Below are positions 5,671 through 14,500 of a stretch of 25,236 bases of DNA, piece by piece. The translations under genes and the position numbers were made by a program. The stretch spans positions 1 through 25,236 of IMG/VR virus record IMGVR_UViG_3300028030_000056. One strand, given 5' to 3'. This DNA comes from a virus. The notes beneath the pieces are model-generated. The model saw only the letters and a list, made by a program, of their open reading frames with translations. It was not told the origin of the DNA and did no database searches. Position 1 is the stretch's first letter. Every line of letters starts with the position of its first letter.

Positions 5671-7224
5671 TTAGTCTCTTTTAGATTTACGTTTGAAATT
5701 GCCTTGTATGGCTTTTGATCTTCCGGATCTACCGGTCTTCTGTAATTTGAAAACACCCCCCTCTATAGCATCTGGAGCATCATCGTGAGCAAAAGGAAAA
5801 CCAAGAAGCTGCTGTAATAGAGTTTGCATATCAGGATCTTTTCTTTCTTTCTCATTGAATCTGATAAGTCCTCTTTCTACCAGGGGCTGAAGGTTTTCGA
5901 TACGGACATATTTGTCAGGCTTCTTTCTCTTATCTCCTCTGATTGGCATATAGAAGCCTTGTATATCAGCCTCTTCGTCAAAATCATCAAGGAGTAGATC
6001 TTGAAGCATATTGGCTTCCATATAGTACCTAGCTCCATTGCCAAATCTACCATATAGATCATAGTGATTTACGACCATTGATTTGACAGTAGTCTGTCTT
6101 ACCCAAGCTTTTAGGACATCAATATACTTTCCTTTCTTCGCTAGTGTGACGGTTGCTTTGTAGTCATTTTCCTTCCCGGACTTGAATGAAGGGTCAGTAT
6201 AGATCAGTATAGCATCATACTTATTGTCCGGAAGAGGTTTTACCCATTTGATCCATTCGTGTTTGAATACAAAACCCTCTTCGTGATGTTCGTGAAAGTA
6301 CTCACGTCTGGAAGCGCGATAACCCATTTTAGACATTTTGTCCAAGAACATCTTGAGAGTGTATCTTTCTTTCCAAGCCGGTGTACCGTTGGGAGGATCA
6401 GCCTTCTTGTGAGTTTTGGGATTCTCAATAGCAAACACTTTGATATGAGTGATGCCTTGCCTCTTAGGATCTTCCGGTTCTACATCTCCTACGATGTGAG
6501 CCAACACAGATCTCTTGTGAATTCTATTGCCTGAAAATACCATTCTCGCACCTTTGATACTCAACGCTCCGTATAGATCTTCCAATATCCAATCAACTAC
6601 TTCTCTCACTCTCTTCTCATTGCGAACCAAAACCTTATCATCTATATCGTCTATAGAAGCGTAGTTTGGTCTGTTGGCAGCTTTACGGATTCCCCTGGGT
6701 GATTGACCTCGACCGAAAGCCCAAAAGCCCATTCCGTTGGCAGTGGAGAATTTGCCTTCTTGCCAATCTCCGTATTTCGCCATTTCTCCATAGTCGTGCT
6801 TCCAGGTCTCATTCCCGGTAAATTCTGCTTGCACATCTGCCAGTAGTTCTTTAGCCTTTTCTCCATTGACGGAGACTAGCACCATACCTGTCAACTCTCC
6901 TCTAGCGTGAAGATACAGCGGAATGAAGATATTAGCAAACACAGATTTGGCGTGCTCTCTAGCCCATTCGTTTATAAGAAAGATATTGGGATCTCGCTCA
7001 ATGGCTTTAGCAGCTTTCTTGTGAAACCAACCAAATTCAGAGTCAAGGTAGTGAGGGAAATAGTATTTGCAGAATTGCACAAAGTTCTGAGAAAGTTTGT
7101 GTTTTCTTTTTTCTTTTGCTCCCTCGCTTTCCTTTTTTGGGATGTTTCCTGCTGTGGCGTTTTGGATACGCATAACAAGTTCCTGCCATTCCTGGTAAGC
7201 TCTTTTTTCTGCATTGGTGCTCAT
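5671..7224 (-). CDS. Terminase large subunit (Mu gp28-like)
   Basis: This 517-residue packaging motor has an ATPase domain in the N-terminal half, with a variant Walker A 'EWAREHAKS' at residues 86-94 (arginine-rich, ending AKS), 'MVLVSVNGEKAKEL' at 114-127, and a Walker B hydrophobic strand ending in acids 'YASIDDID' at 188-195; 'FSGNRIHKRS' at 230-239 may be the coupling motif. The C-terminal RNase H-like nuclease is marked by 'LIYTDPSFKSGKENDYKA' with Asp344 and by 'HDDAPDAIEGG' at 480-490. The protein cuts and pumps DNA into the head. It overlaps the small subunit gene by 4 bp (ATGA). The length is normal for this family and all catalytic motifs are present, so it should be active. Confidence 0.92.
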   Translation of the reverse strand: MSTNAEKRAYQEWQELVMRIQNATAGNIPKKESEGAKEKRKHKLSQNFVQFCKYYFPHYLDSEFGWFHKKAAKAIERDPNIFLINEWAREHAKSVFANIFIPLYLHARGELTGMVLVSVNGEKAKELLADVQAEFTGNETWKHDYGEMAKYGDWQEGKFSTANGMGFWAFGRGQSPRGIRKAANRPNYASIDDIDDKVLVRNEKRVREVVDWILEDLYGALSIKGARMVFSGNRIHKRSVLAHIVGDVEPEDPKRQGITHIKVFAIENPKTHKKADPPNGTPAWKERYTLKMFLDKMSKMGYRASRREYFHEHHEEGFVFKHEWIKWVKPLPDNKYDAILIYTDPSFKSGKENDYKATVTLAKKGKYIDVLKAWVRQTTVKSMVVNHYDLYGRFGNGARYYMEANMLQDLLLDDFDEEADIQGFYMPIRGDKRKKPDKYVRIENLQPLVERGLIRFNEKERKDPDMQTLLQQLLGFPFAHDDAPDAIEGGVFKLQKTGRSGRSKAIQGNFKRKSKRD

Positions 7225-7670
7225 AGCAATTCTCTTTTTTGGTGAAGGAATGTATCAGCGAGATCAGATAGTTCTTGAGCTATCTCAAGATCATTAGCTT
7301 GCAGAAATTCAAAAAACTCCCGGATGACGCTAACGTAGTCCGACCATTTTTTTGAATCTTTTTTGATCGTTGTAAAAAGTTTTTGCAGGGCATCAATATC
7401 CCCTCGCTCAATGAGTTTAGTGGTCAAAGGATCTTCGTCTTTCCATAATTCAATCTTTCTCGTAATGGCTTTTGTTTGATAATCAATCATTTCCATAATT
7501 CTTTGTACTGAATTATCTTTCAGTAGGCTTAGATTGATCTTCTTTTCTTTCCATTTTCCTGCTATCGCCCATTTGTTGACGGTGTTCTTTCCGACGCCCA
7601 TAAACTTGGCGATATCGACTTGCGTAAAGCCTTGAATGTAGAGTATTTTTGCTGCATCTTTCTTAATCAT
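7221..7670 (-). CDS. Terminase small subunit-like HTH protein (Mu gp27-like)
   Basis: The protein has 149 residues. Residues 1-42 form a helix-turn-helix of the type used by small terminases: 'DAAKILYIQGFTQVDIAKFM', then 'GVGKNTVNKWAIAGKWKEKK' with the Trp-rich third helix end. The rest is a long helical region (about 45-149) expected to oligomerise. It would recognise phage DNA and hand it to the large subunit, whose ATG overlaps its TGA. It is the first gene of the minus-strand block, and the promoter -7 box at 7675-7682 ends only 4 bp before its ATG, so the transcript from that promoter may be leaderless or nearly so. Confidence 0.75.
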   Translation of the reverse strand: MIKKDAAKILYIQGFTQVDIAKFMGVGKNTVNKWAIAGKWKEKKINLSLLKDNSVQRIMEMIDYQTKAITRKIELWKDEDPLTTKLIERGDIDALQKLFTTIKKDSKKWSDYVSVIREFFEFLQANDLEIAQELSDLADTFLHQKRELL

Positions 7671-7674
7671 AATG

Positions 7675-7705
7675 CAAAAATGAAATAAAAAAACGGCTAA
7701 TACAA
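7675..7705 (-). promoter_or_regulatory. Leftward late promoter (TTG-N20-CATTTTTG)
   Basis: On the minus strand TTG (7705-7703) is followed after exactly 20 bp by CATTTTTG (7682-7675). The -7 box departs from TAnnTTTG only in its first base. Transcription should begin around the ATG of the small terminase gene. Confidence 0.55.
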
Positions 7706-7737
7706 CTTATATATTTACTATGTTATCTATATATAAG
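7706..7737. promoter_or_regulatory. 32-bp dyad between the divergent promoters
   Basis: Perfect 9-bp arms CTTATATAT (7706-7714) and ATATATAAG (7729-7737) flank a 14-bp centre. The left arm abuts the -33 TTG of the leftward promoter. The size and position suit an activator or repressor binding site; the arms are AT-only apart from the end base, so chance is not negligible. Confidence 0.45.
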
Positions 7738-7774
7738 CACCTGTAATATAATACTAACAACAAAATTAAGCGAT

Positions 7775-7805
7775 TTGCATAAGATAAATAATTGGTTCAA
7801 ATTTG
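7775..7805 (+). promoter_or_regulatory. Rightward late promoter (TTG-N20-CAAATTTG)
   Basis: TTG at 7775-7777 is followed after exactly 20 bp by CAAATTTG at 7798-7805, again TAnnTTTG with the first T replaced by C. Both late promoters continue into TTTGCAT. The ATG of the protease gene is 21 bp beyond the box. Confidence 0.55.
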
Positions 7806-7826
7806 CATCGAAATTAAAAATCATTT

Positions 7827-8759
7827 ATGGCGATCAAAAATGTTGTATTATCAAGTGGACAGGTCAATAGGTACGGTTATCGTATTTTACCTGAAGGTAT
7901 AAAATTGGATAATTATAAGCATAATCCGGTATTGTTGTACACTCATCGTAATCAGATACTCTCAGTCGGAAAAGTCATCAACATAAGAGTTGAAGATGGA
8001 CAACTGAAGGGAGATCTCGAATTTGATATGGAAGATACCTTAGCTAAGGAAATCAATAGAAAATTTGAAAAAGGCTATATGAATGCCGTATCTATATGGC
8101 ACGATCCAATCACGGTAAGTGATGATCCTAAGTATCTTCTTCAAGGTCAAACGAGAAGTACAGTAGTAGAGACAGATCTATTGGAGGTCTCTGTTGTGAA
8201 TGTTCCTGGAGATGCAGGTGCACACGCATTATCAGCAGATCGCAAAGAAGTGATTATTCCGAAATTATCTATTAATAAAAAAAATGAAGAAATGGAACTT
8301 ACTAAAGATGAACTGGCATTAAGGAAAACTCTTGGTCTATCCGCTGATGCTACTGCTGAAGAGGTGACTGCAAAGATTACTCAATTACAAGCTGATGCAG
8401 ATAATGCGCTTTCAGTTAAAGTTGATGCATTGATGACTACCGGTAAATCAAAAGGATTTATTACTGATGAAAATGCAGACAAGTACAAGAAACTTGCAAT
8501 GGCTGATTACGATACCGTAAAAGGTCTTATTGATGATTTTGAAAAAAGTGAAGGAGGGGATAATGATCAGTTATCTGTAAAAGAGCTGTTGGCTGCAAAT
8601 GCAAAGCTCAATAAAAAAGACGGAGACGAAGGAGGAGATGATAAGGAAACTTTTGATTGGTTGCAGAAAAATGATCCAAAGAAATTATTGGAAATAAAAA
8701 GGAATGATCCGGAGAAGTACAATAAGCTTGCTGCGGAGTACAATCCTAAGCGAAAATAA
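7827..8759 (+). CDS. Prohead protease with fused scaffold domain
   Basis: This is a 310-residue protein. Residues 1-140 are a prohead protease of the HK97/Mu gpI type: 'VVLSSGQVNRYGYRI', then 'NYKHNPVLLYTH' with probable catalytic His40, 'KGYMNAVSIWH' with probable nucleophile Ser89, and 'DLLEVSVVNVPGD' at 117-129. Residues about 156-310 are charged, helical and rich in Asp/Lys, as expected of a capsid scaffold ('LGLSADATAEEVTAKITQL' resembles the linker found in many such proteins). The enzyme cleaves the scaffold and itself during head maturation. It is the first gene of the plus-strand late block and precedes the major capsid gene, the standard order. A nested start for the scaffold lies at 8292. 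Confidence 0.85.
   Translation: MAIKNVVLSSGQVNRYGYRILPEGIKLDNYKHNPVLLYTHRNQILSVGKVINIRVEDGQLKGDLEFDMEDTLAKEINRKFEKGYMNAVSIWHDPITVSDDPKYLLQGQTRSTVVETDLLEVSVVNVPGDAGAHALSADRKEVIIPKLSINKKNEEMELTKDELALRKTLGLSADATAEEVTAKITQLQADADNALSVKVDALMTTGKSKGFITDENADKYKKLAMADYDTVKGLIDDFEKSEGGDNDQLSVKELLAANAKLNKKDGDEGGDDKETFDWLQKNDPKKLLEIKRNDPEKYNKLAAEYNPKRK
8292..8759 (+). CDS. Possible internally started scaffold protein
   Basis: An in-frame ATG at residue 156 of the protease (MELTKDELAL) is preceded by GAAGAA, a purine run unusual in this AT-rich region, and falls at the boundary between protease and scaffold. Mu makes its scaffold gpZ from an internal start in the protease gene I, so a 155-residue scaffold product here is plausible. 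It shares the frame and stop of the full-length gene. Confidence 0.4.
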   Translation: MELTKDELALRKTLGLSADATAEEVTAKITQLQADADNALSVKVDALMTTGKSKGFITDENADKYKKLAMADYDTVKGLIDDFEKSEGGDNDQLSVKELLAANAKLNKKDGDEGGDDKETFDWLQKNDPKKLLEIKRNDPEKYNKLAAEYNPKRK

Positions 8760-8826
8760 AATACAGTTATTACAGGCTTGGCAGTCTTGAGATAAGAAAA
8801 CTATTTATTAAGAAAAACAAAAAATA

Positions 8827-9744
8827 ATGGCAATTTTAACAGAAGTATGGGCAAAAGATATCGCGGAAAACATTTTTCCTGATAACTCATTTATGGTTGA
8901 GAGTATGGACTCATCTATGTGGGTTGATAATGATAAAGTCCACAGACCTCAAGCAGGTGCTCCCCCGGTGGTAGAAAGAAATCGTACTGTTGTACCTGCC
9001 ACTGCGGTAAAAAGAACCGATAGTGACAATGCGTATGAACTTGATGAGTTTACATCAACTCCCTCCTTTATTCAGGACATTGAAGAAATCGAAACCTCTT
9101 ATAATAAAAGAGCCTCAGTGCTTACTAATCATATAAGAGAGATTAATAAGGTAGCTGCCAATTGGCTAGCATATAGATGGGGTGCGACTTCTGCATCTGC
9201 TATATTGCGTACCAATGGTGATGCTAGACCGGCTAATGTAGTCGGAGCTACCGGAAACAGGAAGATGCTCACAATTGAAGATATCATCAAAGCAAAAGCT
9301 GTAATGGATGATATGGAGATCGTTGCGGAAGGAAGATGTATGTTGTTGCCGGCTCATATGTACAATGACCTATTACAAAAGCAATGGCAGGATTTGGTAA
9401 GCCTTGACAAGACCGGAAAGGCGCGAATAGCTAAAGGTCAGATAATGGAATTGTTTGGATTTAAAATCTATTTGAGAGGAAAGAAAAATATCTTGCAGTA
9501 CTCAAATGCAGCTACTCCTGTATTAAGAGCTCCTGATGCAGCAGCATTAGGTACAGCAAATGCAGCAGCATTGTTGTGGCATCCTGATTTTGTGGAGAGA
9601 GCGTTGGGTACAGTGAAAGTTTACGCTGATGAAGACAAGCCTGAATACTATGGATCTTTATTCTCTGCAATGGTAAGAGGAGGAGGACAGAAGTATTATA
9701 CAGATGGCAGAGGCGTCATCAGTATTGTGGAATCAGCAGCCTAA
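8827..9744 (+). CDS. Major capsid protein
   Basis: The protein has 305 residues. It begins 'MAILTEVWAKDIAENIFPDN', the usual opening of Bacteroidota phage capsid proteins, which target an N-terminal arm to the shell. The order after it fits the HK97 fold: an extended region with 'AGAPPVVERN' and 'TPSFIQDIEEIETSYNKRAS' (E-loop and spine region), a helical P-domain around 105-190 ('MLTIEDIIKAKAVMDD', 'LLPAHMYNDLL'), and a C-terminal A-domain ('LLWHPDFVERALGTVKVYAD', 'YYGSLFSAMVRGGG'). It follows the protease/scaffold gene by 67 bp of AT-rich sequence in which I see no promoter. The family match is by pattern and position. Confidence 0.85.
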   Translation: MAILTEVWAKDIAENIFPDNSFMVESMDSSMWVDNDKVHRPQAGAPPVVERNRTVVPATAVKRTDSDNAYELDEFTSTPSFIQDIEEIETSYNKRASVLTNHIREINKVAANWLAYRWGATSASAILRTNGDARPANVVGATGNRKMLTIEDIIKAKAVMDDMEIVAEGRCMLLPAHMYNDLLQKQWQDLVSLDKTGKARIAKGQIMELFGFKIYLRGKKNILQYSNAATPVLRAPDAAALGTANAAALLWHPDFVERALGTVKVYADEDKPEYYGSLFSAMVRGGGQKYYTDGRGVISIVESAA

Positions 9745-9749
9745 GGATT

Positions 9750-10004
9750 ATGTCTAAAGAAAGTATTATAGATTATCTACTGGAACAATTAAAGATGCAC
9801 GGATTGTCATTCGTATTGCTCGCAATGGCAATCTGGTATTTTTATAATGTCAACAATGAACTGCGAGCAAAGATAGAGATAAGCAATCAGCGCATCATAG
9901 AGCTTTATCAGATCAGGCAAAAAGAAGCCAATGATGTGATAGCAAAAAACACAACTGCGCTGAACCGCCTTACATTGAAGATTAATGAAATAATTAAAGA
10001 ATAA
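9750..10004 (+). CDS. Single-span membrane protein, possible BhlA/UviB-type holin
   Basis: The protein has 84 residues: a short N-terminal segment (MSKESIIDYLLEQLKMHG), one hydrophobic span at about 19-33 (LSFVLLAMAIWYFYN) and a long charged helix (36-84) of coiled-coil character. This one-span-plus-coiled-coil build is shared with BhlA/UviB-type holin-like proteins; it also fits a small adaptor anchored in the membrane. The gene lies 5 bp after the capsid gene and 2 bp before the next, so it belongs to the late operon. No endolysin is recognisable nearby, which weakens a lysis role. Confidence 0.5.
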   Translation: MSKESIIDYLLEQLKMHGLSFVLLAMAIWYFYNVNNELRAKIEISNQRIIELYQIRQKEANDVIAKNTTALNRLTLKINEIIKE

Positions 10005-10006
10005 AT

Positions 10007-10348
10007 ATGAATATCCCGAAATTTTTTAAAGACAATCCTGAATGTAAATTTGTCCTCAAAGTTGGAGATCAGTTCTACCTCAAGCACGCTGAAGCTCAGG
10101 CAAAGAATTATGCCAGGATAAGTGGAGCAAAATTGGAGAAGATCAAAAACCCTAATCTCAAGGAAGAGAAGAAAGAAGAAAAGAAAGATGCTACTCCTCA
10201 ACCTACAGCAAAGGAAAAGCTTCAAGCTGAAGCTAAAGAGATGGGTATTGAATTTAAATCAACTACTACCGTAAAAGATCTTAAGAAGCTTATAGCTGCT
10301 AAGAAAGAAGAAGATAAAAATAATTCATCTACTAATAAAGAGAAATAA
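10007..10348 (+). CDS. Small lysine-rich protein with HeH/LEM-like end
   Basis: The 113-residue protein has three parts. Residues 1-47 are a small globular unit (ECKFVLKVGDQFYLKHAEAQ). Residues 48-65 are a Lys/Glu-rich linker. Residues 70-100 ('AEAKEMGIEFKSTTTVKDL' then 'KKLIAAKKEE') resemble a HeH/LEM or SAP-type helix-extended-helix motif, common in small phage proteins near capsid genes. It ends in a charged, Asn/Ser/Lys tail. The stop overlaps the sheath ATG by one base. It may bind DNA or act as a head decoration or connector; neither is shown. Confidence 0.55.
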   Translation: MNIPKFFKDNPECKFVLKVGDQFYLKHAEAQAKNYARISGAKLEKIKNPNLKEEKKEEKKDATPQPTAKEKLQAEAKEMGIEFKSTTTVKDLKKLIAAKKEEDKNNSSTNKEK

Positions 10349-11529
10349 TGGCACATTTAAAAAATGATGTAAAATTTAATATTGTACCGGGCGGACTTGG
10401 AAGGCTACCTGAAGCAAAAGATTATATAAGTGCGATAATGATGGATCTATCCGCTAGTCCTGCTGCTTGGAGTGATGAACCTGTTGGAGTAAAATACGTC
10501 TCTGTGGATCAAGCAGAGGCGGACGGTATAGTTGATGGAGATGCTAATTATGGAGTTCTATGGTACTTTATCCGGGAGTTTTTCCGTATGGCAGGTGCTA
10601 GCGAGCTGTATGTTATTAATTCTTCTCACGCTAATTTTGATGCTCAGAAGTTCTTCGAGATCACTCAAGGAGAAGTCAGACAGGCGTTTTGGTACAATAC
10701 AGGAGGCTACTCTGCAATAGCAACCAAGGTAGGAGAACTCAAGACCTTTGCAGACGCATTGGATGCAATGTATTCTCCATTGGTGATAATCACTAATGTC
10801 AAAGATGAGGCTACGGCTGCTGATGGAGGTGGTAGTAATCCGGACTTAAGAGCTAGCGATGCTCAAGAGATCGCTGTATTGATAGCAGGTGATGGAAGTG
10901 GCAAAGGTAAAGAGATAGCAGACAGCTTGAGCTTGAAGTATATCCCTGCCGGAGGTACTGTCCTCGGACTGCTTTCAAAAGCGAAGGTTCACGAAAATAT
11001 TGGATGGCCTCGTCAATTCCCAATTACTTCAGGTGCAGATTTCCAAAAGATTGTATTTAGTGATGGAAGATTAGCAGACGGAATTACGGAAGCTGATAAG
11101 ATAGCATTAGCCGATAAGGCTTATATGTTTATCCGTCGATTGATAGGTATTGCAGGCAACTTTGTATATGATACATTTACTGCTGTAGCCAATACCAGTG
11201 ATTATTATAGTCTTGAAAACAACAGGACTATCCACAAGGCAAAGAGAGAAATCAGAAAGCATTTGTTACCTGACTTGATGATGCCATTGTATGTGGATGA
11301 AGATGGAAAGTTAGCTCCTGACACTGTAGCATATTTCAAAGCATTGACTTCACATCCTCTTGATAGAATGAGAGGAGAAAATGAGATAAGCGGTTACAAG
11401 GTAGTGATTGATCCTGAACAGAATGTATTGACCACTTCAAAATTGGTAATACAGGTCAAGATACAACCTGTGGGAGTCGCTCGTGAGATAGTTGTAAATA
11501 TTGGTTATACAGTAAAAATCAGCGAATAA
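10348..11529 (+). CDS. Contractile tail sheath protein
   Basis: This 393-residue protein resembles the DUF2586-type sheath proteins of Bacteroidota and Mu-like phages: an N-terminal strand-rich region ('FNIVPGGLGRLPEAKDYISA'), a nucleotide-fold-like middle ('ELYVINSSHANFDAQKFFEI', 'MYSPLVIITNV'), the conserved 'YMFIRRLIGIAGNFVYDTFT', and a C-terminal segment 'LTSHPLDRMRGENEISGY' followed by a beta-rich tail ending 'VREIVVNIGYTVKIS'-like that extends to neighbouring subunits. The sheath contracts to drive the tube through the envelope. It would normally be followed by the tail tube, but a 5-kb fibre gene is inserted between them. Confidence 0.8.
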   Translation: MAHLKNDVKFNIVPGGLGRLPEAKDYISAIMMDLSASPAAWSDEPVGVKYVSVDQAEADGIVDGDANYGVLWYFIREFFRMAGASELYVINSSHANFDAQKFFEITQGEVRQAFWYNTGGYSAIATKVGELKTFADALDAMYSPLVIITNVKDEATAADGGGSNPDLRASDAQEIAVLIAGDGSGKGKEIADSLSLKYIPAGGTVLGLLSKAKVHENIGWPRQFPITSGADFQKIVFSDGRLADGITEADKIALADKAYMFIRRLIGIAGNFVYDTFTAVANTSDYYSLENNRTIHKAKREIRKHLLPDLMMPLYVDEDGKLAPDTVAYFKALTSHPLDRMRGENEISGYKVVIDPEQNVLTTSKLVIQVKIQPVGVAREIVVNIGYTVKISE

Positions 11530-11531
11530 AT

Positions 11532-14500
11532 ATGAAAGTAATTAAGTTTTGGTTATTAATAATGTTGGGTCTGGTACTGACTGCCTCTCTGAAGGGGCAG
11601 ATCAGACCGGATGATTTTCCTTTGGAGGCAAACCCTGATTCTACTAATTTTGAAGTTTACTCTCAAAAAGGAGGTCAGATCAAAAGAGCAAATCTATTTG
11701 CCTTAAAAAAGTACTATGCTCCATTTATTAAGAGTGTAGGATTTGTTCCTTCAGCTACCGGTAATAGTTCACACCTGGCAGAGTTTGTTGAAGCTCCTAA
11801 TGGTAAGGTCTATTATATAGATGGTAAAGGAAATAGTGTTCAGGTGTTTGGAACTCAAGATATACATACTGATGCTACACTATCCGGAGATGGTACAAGT
11901 GGAAGCCCTCTTCACGTAGAAGGAGAACTTACAGACGATCAAAATCTATCGGATGGAGGTCGTTCCGGAACTATACAAAATGTAAATATTGAAGATGGAA
12001 CGGGTGTGTCATTTGATGTGGCTGACAATGATAATGACCCTGAGAATGAACTTCAAACCATTAGCAAAGATCCCAATACTAGAATAGTAACACTGTCGAA
12101 TAGTGGAGGTACATTTGTTGATGAGGTTGATGATATTGATAATGACACACTCAATGAAATTCAAGACTTGGCAATAGATACACTGACTGATAGTTTGTCT
12201 ATTACTCAAGGCAATAAGGTCTATCTGGGTTACTTGATGGGTCGTGATAGTCAAAAACTGACCCTAGTAAATGATACCCTTGGTATAGAGAATGGAAACT
12301 TCGTATATTTAGGGTATCTGATAGGTAGAGATAGTCAGCAGATACATATAGTAAATGATACATTGTGGATTGACAATGGTAATGGAGTACCAATTTCTAA
12401 CTTTGACAAACAATCTCTTAGGTACATAAGCAAACAAAATGAGATTGTGAACATAGGAATAGAGCGAGGTGATTCCATTTATATCAATGTCAATGATGCA
12501 GATAGCAGTGTGATTAACGAATTGCAGGATCTTACCTTTAATGAGACAACTGACAGCTTACATATACAGTACGGCAATACAGTATATCTTGGATCTCTAA
12601 AAGGAGATAATCAAGACTTGTCAGACGGAGGACGGTCCGGGACAAATCAGACTATTAATATCTCCGGGGGAAATGGTGTAGTGGTAGATGTAGCAGACAA
12701 TGACAATGACCCTACTAATGAATATCAATCACTAAGTGTATCCGGGAACAATCTGACAATCTCAAATGGCAATACTGTAACTCTTGATCCCAATGACGCT
12801 GACAGTAATCCATTAAACGAACTTCAAAATCTTAGTCTATCCGGTACGGTATTGTGTATATCCGGAGGTAATTGTATCACATTGCCTTCAGGTGATGGTT
12901 CTGGAGGAGGTGGAGATAATTGGGGGACGGATTCTGTCGTCAGTGACAGCACTATGACAGGCAATGGTACAGCTGCGGATACATTGAGAGTCAATTTGGC
13001 TCTTTCGGTTTTTCAGGCTCAAAATCTAAACTACAATAGTTCTACCAATGAACTATCCATTGACCGAGGAAATACAGTTACACTCAATCCCAATGACGCA
13101 GACTCTGATCCTAGTAACGAGCTTCAGACTATAGGTAAGTCCGGATCTACCGTTACCCTTAGTAATGGAGGAGGCTCATATACTGATGAAGTGAATGATG
13201 CAGACTCTGATCCCAATAATGAAATAGAGACAGCTAGTAATATAGGTACAGGAGCTGAAGTATATAAGCAAAAGACAGGTTCTAATTTTGAATTCAGGAA
13301 ATTGACATCAAGTGACGGTTCTGTCACTATTACTCAAAATGCAGACGATATCAATCTACAAGCTAGTTCCGGAGGAGGAGGAGACAACTGGGGAACTCAA
13401 GTAGTTCAGACAGATGCTTCACTTACCGGTGATGGTACAGCTGCTAATAAGCTCAAGGTAGATCCTATTACTGTCAATACATTTAACGACACTCATCAAT
13501 TTCATCTACCGGATGCACTTGGTAATACGATTGCATTCAAAGGGATAGGAGACATAAGTGTCACTACTCCAAGTAATGGAAGTCACGTTATCGAATTTGA
13601 GTACACCGGAAGTGGCGGAGGTGGTGGTGATGATTGGGGGACTCAGGTAGTGCAGACCAATGGAGGACTTACCGGAGACGGTACAAGTGGAAATCCATTG
13701 GCAGCTATAGATCAAAGTGCAACCAATGAAGACAATACAGCCAGTAATTTAGGCAGTGGAGCAAATGTATATAAGCAAAAGTCCGGATTAGATTTACAGT
13801 TTCGTACATTGACCAGTTCAGATGCTTCAGTAACCATAACAGAAAATGCAAATGAAATAGACCTTAAGGCTACAGGATCAGGCGGAGGCGACAATTGGGG
13901 AAGCCAGGTCGTACAGACTGATGGAACGCTTACAGGAGATGGAACGAGCGGAAATCCATTGCACGCTGTCGGATCAGGAGGAGACGATTGGGGTAGTCAA
14001 GTTGCTCAAGTGGGTTCAGGAATTACCGGAGATGGTACAAGTGGAAACCCATTGACGGCTGTGGACGCAAGTACTACAAACGAGATTGAGACCGCTAGTA
14101 ATATAGGAGGCTACGCTCAAATATATAAGGAGAAAGTTGGTCACGATCTAAGATTCAAGACACTAAGATCTTCTGATGCCTCAGTAACCATAACAGAAAA
14201 TGCAGATCATATAGACCTCAAATCAACAGGATCAGGCGGAGGCGATAATTGGGGAAGCCAGGTAGTACAGACTGATGCTACACTTACCGGAGACGGTACA
14301 GCAGGAAGTCCATTGCACTCTGTCGGGTCAGGAGACGATTGGGGAAGTCAGGTCGTACAGACCAATGGAGGACTTACCGGAGACGGTACGAGTGGAAGTC
14401 CATTGACCGCTGTAGATGCAAGTACTACAAACGAGCTTCAGACTATAAGTAAGTCCGGATCTACTGTCACTCTTAGTAATGGAGGAGGCTCATATACTGA

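Noticed and set aside
10532-10720. 62-residue plus-strand frame within the sheath gene
   Set aside because: It is an alternative-frame shadow; the sheath protein explains the region.
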